Below, piece after piece: positions 58,968 through 64,000 of a stretch of DNA of 64,000 bases. Positions within the stretch are counted from its first letter, which is position 1; each line of letters opens with the position of its first letter. Location of the stretch: NCBI RefSeq assembly GCF_018118585.1, contig NZ_CP069421.1:310001-374000 (forward strand), written 5' to 3'. The notes under the pieces are model-generated. The model made no database searches and was not told where the DNA came from. It saw only the letters and a list, made by a program, of their open reading frames with translations. The stretch comes from Aristaeella lactis (GTDB taxonomy: Bacteria; Bacillota; Clostridia; Christensenellales; Aristaeellaceae). The position numbers were made by a program, and so were the translations under genes.

Positions 58968-60491
58968 ATGGCAGACTATCCCGTAACGCCCCTCACACCG
59001 CCGCTGAGCGAACAGGAGATCATCCGCCGCCAGAAGCTGCAGAAGCTGCTGGACGCCGGCCAGAACCCCTATGAGATCACGAGCTGGGGCGTCACTCACC
59101 GCAGCCAGCAGATCCTGAACAGCTTTGACGAGCTGGAAGGAAAGGAAGTTACCATCGCCGGCCGTATGACGAGCCGCCGCGTTATGGGTAAAGCCTCCTT
59201 CGCCCACCTGCTGGACGGAGAGGGAGATATCCAGATCTACGTCCGCCGGGACGATGTGGGAGAAGAACCCTACATGGCCTTCAAACAGGACGATATCGGT
59301 GACATCCTGGGCGTTAAGGGCACGGTTTTCCGCACCCAGACCGGTGAGATTTCCGTTCATGCCACAGAAGTGAAGCTCCTCTGCAAGAGCCTGAAGGTGC
59401 TGCCGGAGAAGTTCCACGGCCTGACGGACACCGACCTGCGTTACCGCCAGCGCTATGTTGATATGATCGTCAATCCCGAGGTTCGGGACACCTTCCGCAA
59501 GCGGAGCAAGATCATTGCCGCCGTCCGGGAGTTCCTGGATTCCCGCGGATTCATCGAAGTGGATACCCCCGTGCTCCACACCCTGGAGATCGGCGCCAGC
59601 GCGCGTCCCTTCCGTACGCACCACAATGCCCTGGACCTGGATATGTTCCTGCGCATTGAGACCGAGCTGTACCTGAAGCGCCTGATCGTCGGCGGCTTTG
59701 AGAAAGTCTATGAAGTGGGCCGGATCTTCCGCAACGAGGGCATGGACGCCACCCACAACCCTGAATTCACTTCCGTGGAAACCTACCAGGCTTATGTGGA
59801 TTACAAGGAAGTCATGGAGATGGTCGAACAGCTCTATGAATTCGTTGCCATGAAGGCCCTGGGCACCACCGACGTGACCTACCAGGGTGAAGTGATCCAC
59901 CTGAAGGCCCCGTGGAAGCGCATCACCATGGCGGATGCCGTGAAGGAAGCCTGCGGCGAGGATTACAACGCCTGGCAGAGCGATGAGGAAGCCCGTGCCA
60001 TCTGCGATAAGCGCGATGTGCACGTGGAAAAGGACGCCACCAAGGGCGACTGCCTGGCAGCCCTCTTTGATGAGTATGTCGAAGCTTCCCTGGTGCAGCC
60101 CACCTTTATCATTGACTATCCCGTGGAGATCTCTCCGCTGGCCAAGCGCAAGCCCGAGAATCCCGCGCTGACCGAACGCTTTGAGTTCTTCATCACCGGC
60201 CATGAGATGGGCAACGCCTTCAGCGAGCTGAACGATCCCATCGATCAGCGGAAGCGTTTCGAAGACCAGGTGGCACTCCGTGCCTCCCAGGGCATCCACG
60301 CCGAAGTGGACGAAGACTTCGTCAACGCGCTGGAATACGGCATGCCGCCCACCGGCGGCCTGGGCTTCGGCCTGGACCGGCTGATCATGCTGCTGACCGA
60401 TTCCTCCACCATCCGCGACGTTCTGCTCTTCCCGACGATGAAGCCGCAGGGAGAGAAGACGGCGGAAGCAGCCGCAGAGACGGAGAAGTGA
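58968..60491 (+). CDS. lysS: Lysine--tRNA ligase (class II)
   Basis: A 507-residue class II synthetase. The N-terminal OB domain has [25 protein letters not shown]; motif 2 is [18 protein letters not shown] and motif 3 is [17 protein letters not shown]. It charges tRNA-Lys. It follows greA and ends at a strong terminator. Length is normal. Confidence 0.97.
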   Translation: MADYPVTPLTPPLSEQEIIRRQKLQKLLDAGQNPYEITSWGVTHRSQQILNSFDELEGKEVTIAGRMTSRRVMGKASFAHLLDGEGDIQIYVRRDDVGEEPYMAFKQDDIGDILGVKGTVFRTQTGEISVHATEVKLLCKSLKVLPEKFHGLTDTDLRYRQRYVDMIVNPEVRDTFRKRSKIIAAVREFLDSRGFIEVDTPVLHTLEIGASARPFRTHHNALDLDMFLRIETELYLKRLIVGGFEKVYEVGRIFRNEGMDATHNPEFTSVETYQAYVDYKEVMEMVEQLYEFVAMKALGTTDVTYQGEVIHLKAPWKRITMADAVKEACGEDYNAWQSDEEARAICDKRDVHVEKDATKGDCLAALFDEYVEASLVQPTFIIDYPVEISPLAKRKPENPALTERFEFFITGHEMGNAFSELNDPIDQRKRFEDQVALRASQGIHAEVDEDFVNALEYGMPPTGGLGFGLDRLIMLLTDSSTIRDVLLFPTMKPQGEKTAEAAAETEK

Positions 60492-60496
60492 GTTAT

Positions 60497-60525
60497 AAAA
60501 AGCACCGCAGATGCGGTGCTTTTTT
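60497..60525 (+). terminator. Terminator of greA-lysS
   Basis: AAAAAGCACCGC-AGAT-GCGGTGCTTTTTT, perfect 12 bp stem with T run, six bp after the lysS stop. Confidence 0.95.
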
Positions 60526-60917
60526 ACTGAAAACTTTGCGATCGCTGTTACCAAAGATCCGTTCATTATCACTCCGGATCTTTGACAGCTGTAGCATGGC
60601 AGTTGTATTCCGCAATCTCAATGGTCGTAACTCCACACTGTGGAGCTTACTCCCTTTCGCTTGACCTCAGATCCGATGAGATTTCCGCCACTGGCGGTCA
60701 TCGGCTCTTCGCCCAAATCAAAGATTTGGACAACTGCTCAATAACTGAAAAATGAATAATGGTGGATAAAACAGCGCCATCTGGCGCTGTTTTTTGAATG
60801 GAGAGGTTTTTCCGGCCCCGGACAAAACTCCGCAAGAAATTTCGGGCAGGCTATTCCCGCAGGAACTATACTTTCTGTACAAAACGTCGCGACCGATATT
60901 ATGGAGGTTTACAGAAA
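60526..60917. repeat. Degenerate repeat region and composite element copy 4
   Basis: 60542-60735: several short inverted repeats in a row (AAAGATCCG/CGGATCTTT at about 60555-60583, CCACA/TGTGG near 60635, CCGATGA/TCATCGG at 60671-60706, AAATC/GATTT near 60717), which look like a worn GATGACA-family island. 60748-60797: AAAAATGAATAATGGTGGA, then perfect stem AAAACAGCGCCA (60768-60779) / TGGCGCTGTTTT (60782-60793) and TTGAATGG. The rest to 60917 holds the ribosome site GGAGG for the next gene. Confidence 0.7.
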
Positions 60918-61859
60918 ATGAAAATTGCGGTTTTAGGTACAGGTTTTGGAAAAGAACACGCTAAAATTTTTCGCCGGGAAAAAGTGGTTGATGAAATCAT
61001 CGTATGGGGACGCAAGCCGGAGAAGCTTAAGGAAGTTGAAACAGAGCTGGGTGTAAAAACGACGATGAATCTTGATGATATATTGAACGACTCGGATATC
61101 GCTCTTGTTGACGTATGTCTTCCGACTAAGGTTCACGCTGAGTATGCCATAAAAGCACTGCGTGCGGGAAAGCATGTTTTTGTAGAAATGCCCCTTGCCG
61201 ACACAACGGAAAACGGACAAAAAATCCTTGAAACCGCAAAGGAATGCAACCGCCGTGTATTTGTCGATTTATTCCTGCAGTTTGAATATCCGTATCAGCT
61301 TTTGAAACAGATGAAAGAAGAGAACCGATACGGTGAATGCATCGACTTTTATATCAGACGACAAACACCGCACTGGTGGGGCAATCTTGATCTGGACAAC
61401 ATTGCATTAAGTTTAATGCATCATGACATCGATTATGTGCTACAATTGCTGGGTAAACCGGATTCGATTCGGGTTGCGGGCAGAAACGTCCGCCCTGAAT
61501 GTTCTGCGGTAACTGCGCTGATGAGCTTCAAAAATGCGACGGCAACGATTCACGCAGACTCATCACTGGTTGACACATGCCCTTTCAGCGTAGGATTTGA
61601 GGCTACATTTGAAAAGGCTTTTATCCGCTATTTTGAGGACGGCTATCAGGACGGAAGAACAGAAACAAAGCTTGAAATCTTTACCGATGAAAAGCTGGAA
61701 GAAGTTAAACTTGTTCAGCAGAACTGCTATGAGCTGGTATGCCATGATGTTGTGGAATCCATTCTGGAAAACAAACCGTCACGGCTTGATATTGAACATG
61801 CTTTGCTCACTTTGAAGACGATCGTGCAGATGAACGGGATGATGTGCGGCGGACAGTGA
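60918..61859 (+). CDS. Gfo/Idh/MocA family oxidoreductase
   Basis: A 313-residue NAD(P)-dependent dehydrogenase. The Rossmann motif is KIAVLGTGFGKEHAKIF; EMPLADTTENGQKIL is the usual EKPxA region (here EMPLA, Lys replaced by Met), so catalysis or specificity may differ. The C-terminal half is the MocA-type beta sheet. The ATG at 60918 has GGAGG ten bases upstream; earlier codons are repeat-derived. Codon use is AT-richer than neighbours (many TTT, AAA, GAT), as is the AraC gene that follows by 10 bp, so the two may have come in together. Confidence 0.88.
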   Translation: MKIAVLGTGFGKEHAKIFRREKVVDEIIVWGRKPEKLKEVETELGVKTTMNLDDILNDSDIALVDVCLPTKVHAEYAIKALRAGKHVFVEMPLADTTENGQKILETAKECNRRVFVDLFLQFEYPYQLLKQMKEENRYGECIDFYIRRQTPHWWGNLDLDNIALSLMHHDIDYVLQLLGKPDSIRVAGRNVRPECSAVTALMSFKNATATIHADSSLVDTCPFSVGFEATFEKAFIRYFEDGYQDGRTETKLEIFTDEKLEEVKLVQQNCYELVCHDVVESILENKPSRLDIEHALLTLKTIVQMNGMMCGGQ

Positions 61860-61869
61860 AAGGAATACA

Positions 61870-62742
61870 ATGACAGGCTACGAAACACTGCAAAGAGCTG
61901 TGGAATACATTGAAGCGCATATGCTCGACAACATCACTTATGTTGATGCCGCAAATCACGTCAATATGTCGCCGTACGAATTTCACAGGACATTCCGCTT
62001 TATTTCAGGCATAACTCCCGGCACGTACATCAGGAACAGAAGGCTTTCGCTTGCCGGACAGGAGCTTTTGTACACAGACGTAAAAGTAACAGATCTCGCG
62101 ATGAAATACTGGTTCGACAGCGTGGATGGATTTACAAAAGCATTTTCGCGCTTTCATGGCATTACGCCAAGCGCGGTAAAGGCCGGCGGCAGAAGCCTTG
62201 CAATGTACAATCCGCTTTCAATCAGAGTCACGATGGAAGGCGCAACACCCATCAGATACAGGATGACAGAGCAGAAAACGGTGACTTTTCTCGCAATTCC
62301 ACGTTCCTTTTCAGTCGATATCATTGAAGATGATGATGACCACAGCATTTCTGATTTCTGGGGTGAATGCATATCAAATAATAAACTCGATCTGCTGAAA
62401 TCCTTCCGCGAAAAAAATGATGACAGAGTTTTCGGGCTGTGCTCTGAACTGAAAGAGAACTCCACATCATTTGTTTACGCACTTGCAGTTGCTGTCCCAG
62501 ATGACTTTGATTTTAGGCAGGCACCGGAGGGCTTTACAAAATGGGAAGTAGGGAAAAGCCGCTATGTAGTATTCAACTGCTATGGCAAAGATGGAGACTG
62601 CATCTCAAAAGCGTGGGAAAACTATTACCAAAATTTTCTGCCGCAGAGCGGACTTGAATCAAAGGTGTCACCGGATTTTGAGGTTTATTTTGATAACGGA
62701 AATCCGGACCTGATGTGTGAGCTTTGGATTCCAGTGGTTTAA
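61870..62742 (+). CDS. AraC family regulator with GyrI-like effector domain
   Basis: A 290-residue protein. Residues about 8-105 are two AraC helix-turn-helix units (YVDAANHVNMSPYEFHRTFRF and VTDLAMKYWFDSVDGFTKAF, then HGITPSAVK), and residues about 125-290 form a GyrI-like small-molecule binding domain ending YFDNGNPDLMCELWIPVV. This layout resembles Rob/SoxS-type regulators with a drug-binding tail. Ten bp after the oxidoreductase and equally AT-rich; probably controls it. A terminator lies 83 bp downstream. Confidence 0.9.
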   Translation: MTGYETLQRAVEYIEAHMLDNITYVDAANHVNMSPYEFHRTFRFISGITPGTYIRNRRLSLAGQELLYTDVKVTDLAMKYWFDSVDGFTKAFSRFHGITPSAVKAGGRSLAMYNPLSIRVTMEGATPIRYRMTEQKTVTFLAIPRSFSVDIIEDDDDHSISDFWGECISNNKLDLLKSFREKNDDRVFGLCSELKENSTSFVYALAVAVPDDFDFRQAPEGFTKWEVGKSRYVVFNCYGKDGDCISKAWENYYQNFLPQSGLESKVSPDFEVYFDNGNPDLMCELWIPVV

Positions 62743-62786
62743 TGGCCGTTTGACCTGAGACAATGAGTAAAGCACCGCAAAGGCGC

Positions 62787-62860
62787 AATGTCATTTAGAT
62801 AATGACATTAACCAAGGGGCAAAGGAAACTGACCGCCAGAGAAAGGTGGTCAGTTTTCTT
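62787..62860 (+). terminator. Two hairpins after the AraC gene, the second a terminator
   Basis: AATGTCATT-TAGAT-AATGACATT (62787-62809), then AAACTGACC (62826-62834) / GGTCAGTTT (62848-62856) followed by TCTT. The second looks like a terminator for the oxidoreductase-AraC pair. Confidence 0.75.
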
Positions 62861-63200
62861 CTGAGCAGAGAAATCTCTACAAACAGGTATACGAAAGAGG
62901 CAGATGCTTTCATCTACTTCAGAAAAGGGAACGATAGGGACGGTCCTTTTCGTTCCCACAGATCTCTCCACTGCGCCTGCGGCTTCGGTCGAGATGACAC
63001 GAAGGCCAAGACTCCGTATCAACCATGGGACAGGCTGCAGAAACAATAATTCTGCATTTTGAATTCTGCTTAGTCTGCGGCTGTTCCTATTGTTCCTGAT
63101 TGTTTGCCCTGGAATGAAGGAAAAAGGAAAGGAAAACGGGAATAATAATACACAGAGTTTATAAAACAGAAGATATTTCAGGTGAGGATTGTTTTGCTGG
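62861..63200. repeat. REP-like copy, GATGACA-family copy and direct repeats
   Basis: 62927-62957: full 31 bp REP-like palindrome (GGGAACGATAGGGACGGTCC). 62958-63000: GATGACA-family copy joined to it without a gap (CAGATCTCTCCACTGCGCC ... GTCGAGATGACAC). 63048-63070: AATTCTGCATTTTGAATTCTGC tract (written here as 8 bp units). No gene is seen in the 480 bp gap. Confidence 0.75.
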
Positions 63201-63224
63201 CATAAAACGCGGAGGAGGATGATC

Positions 63225-64000
63225 ATGAAAAAGTTGACCGCGGTGGTCATGGCGCTGATGATGATCACAATGATGTTATTTGCCGTGCCGGTACTGGCGG
63301 AGGAAAGCGAAGAGCTTTTTGCGGAATGGAATCCGGAGGCGCCGGCGCTGAAGGCACTGATCGAATACGTGGAAACTGTGACGAATGAGGAGTCGCCGGA
63401 CTATATTCCGCCGGTGGACCGGATCGCTGTCTTTGATATGGACGGTACGCTCTGCGCGGAACTGAATCCGACTTATCTGGAGTATTATCTGCTTGCCTGG
63501 AGAATCCTGAAGGACCGTTCCTGGCAGCCGGATGAGGAGATGCTGGAGTTTGGGCGTATGCTCCGGGATCACGCACTGGACGGATCTTTCCCGGAAGATA
63601 TGCCTATGCAGCACGCGCTGCACGCTGCAAAGGCCTATTCCGGTATGACGCTGTCAGAGTTTGCGGATTTCGTGACCAACTGCCTGGTGCGTGACGCGGA
63701 CGGGTTTGAAGGCATGACCTATGCAAACACCTTTTACGTTCCGATGATCGAAGTGGTGGAATACCTGCAGGACAATGACTTTAAGGTCTTTATCTGCAGC
63801 GGAAGCGACCGTTTCATCTGCCGGACCTTTATTGAAGGAATACTGGATATCCCTTATGAGCAGATCATCGGCATGGATGTGGCGGTGGAGGCTGTTAACC
63901 AGGGAGACACTGACGGTCTGGATTATGTCTTTACCAGTGATGACTGCATTGTTCGTACGGATAACCTGCTGATCAAGAACCTGAAGATGAACAAGGTGCT
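63225..64000 (+). CDS. Exported HAD superfamily phosphatase (3' end cut off)
   Basis: The ATG at 63225, with GGAGGAGG upstream, opens at least 258 codons to the window end. The signal peptide MKKLTAVVMALMMITMMLFA runs to about PVLAEE (residue 26). HAD motif I is IAVFDMDGTLCAEL (catalytic DxD at about residues 69-71) and motif II is FICSGSDRFICR. The Lys motif and motif IV lie beyond the window. Exported HAD enzymes of this sort are acid phosphatase-like and release phosphate from organic compounds. Family firm; substrate unknown. Confidence 0.85.
   Translation, partial: MKKLTAVVMALMMITMMLFAVPVLAEESEELFAEWNPEAPALKALIEYVETVTNEESPDYIPPVDRIAVFDMDGTLCAELNPTYLEYYLLAWRILKDRSWQPDEEMLEFGRMLRDHALDGSFPEDMPMQHALHAAKAYSGMTLSEFADFVTNCLVRDADGFEGMTYANTFYVPMIEVVEYLQDNDFKVFICSGSDRFICRTFIEGILDIPYEQIIGMDVAVEAVNQGDTDGLDYVFTSDDCIVRTDNLLIKNLKMNKV

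Noticed and set aside
1-64000. tRNA or rRNA genes
   Set aside because: I looked for the conserved GTTCGA-type T-loops with paired acceptor ends and for rRNA-like stretches and found none that fit.

Overview
The window is a 64 kb piece of a chromosome with roughly 55% GC. It looks like a member of the Bacillota, class Clostridia, most likely an uncultured gut or rumen lineage. The case rests on low-GC-type gene families (WhiA, RapZ, YhaM, SecG, YtrA-type GntR, class II fumarase), strong AGGAGG ribosome binding sites, TTGACA/TATAAT promoters, and many secreted peptidoglycan-binding, SH3 and SdrD-B proteins. I saw no tRNA, rRNA, CRISPR array, transposase or prophage gene. Genus-level placement is not supported by anything I can compute here.

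Layout. 1-5.5 kb: nitrilase (cut by the window edge), a membrane protein, a cupin, and a minus-strand EamA/TauE/AraC group, then a peptidoglycan-binding lipoprotein. 5.7-8.1 kb: MarR regulator with flavin reductase, then an exported protein. 8.1-10.6 kb: YtrA-type regulator, ABC transporter and methyltransferase operon with a clear operator. 10.7-16.1 kb: minus-strand singletons (Ste24-like M48 protease, YhhN, small kinase-like NTPase, beta-lactamase-family hydrolase, GNAT, exported SseB-like protein). 16.4-17.6 kb: XRE plus membrane protein pair and an acidic-tailed membrane protein. 17.7-20.6 kb: DUF5058, a partner membrane protein and a membrane-anchored M20 peptidase in one operon. 21-25.2 kb: SH3 protein, fumC, alaX with a small partner, secG. 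25.5-31.3 kb: an FCD GntR regulator diverging from murB-rapZ-whiA-GT-C-like membrane protein. 31.4-36.3 kb: coiled-coil protein, a 1 kb repeat island, rplI, dnaB, yhaM. 36.4-44.5 kb: surface proteins (lipoprotein, 1255-residue SdrD-B protein, L,D-transpeptidase, Sel1 protein). 44.6-49.9 kb: potABCD followed by trpS. 50-52.9 kb: exported metallopeptidase, glgA. 53.3-60.5 kb: rnz-uvrB-membrane proteins-phosphoesterase, then greA and lysS. 60.9-62.7 kb: an AT-richer oxidoreductase and AraC pair. 63.2 kb to the end: an exported HAD phosphatase cut by the window edge.

The most unusual content lies between genes. At least four layers of structured repeats occupy the gaps: (1) arrays of tiny hairpins with different stems but constant spacers (GAT inside ATGATAT, or GTGAAAT), beginning right at gene stop codons; (2) a composite element made of an 8-10 bp direct-repeat tract followed by GGTGGA, a compensated hairpin and TTTGA; (3) a 31 bp imperfect palindrome of REP type, twice in head-to-head pairs; (4) a longer GATCTCTCC...GTCGAGATGACA family. 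Stem sequences change in a compensated way between copies, so the fold, not the sequence, seems to be kept. A second oddity is the polyamine-type ATPase PotA, whose TOBE domain is split by two Ig-like repeats.
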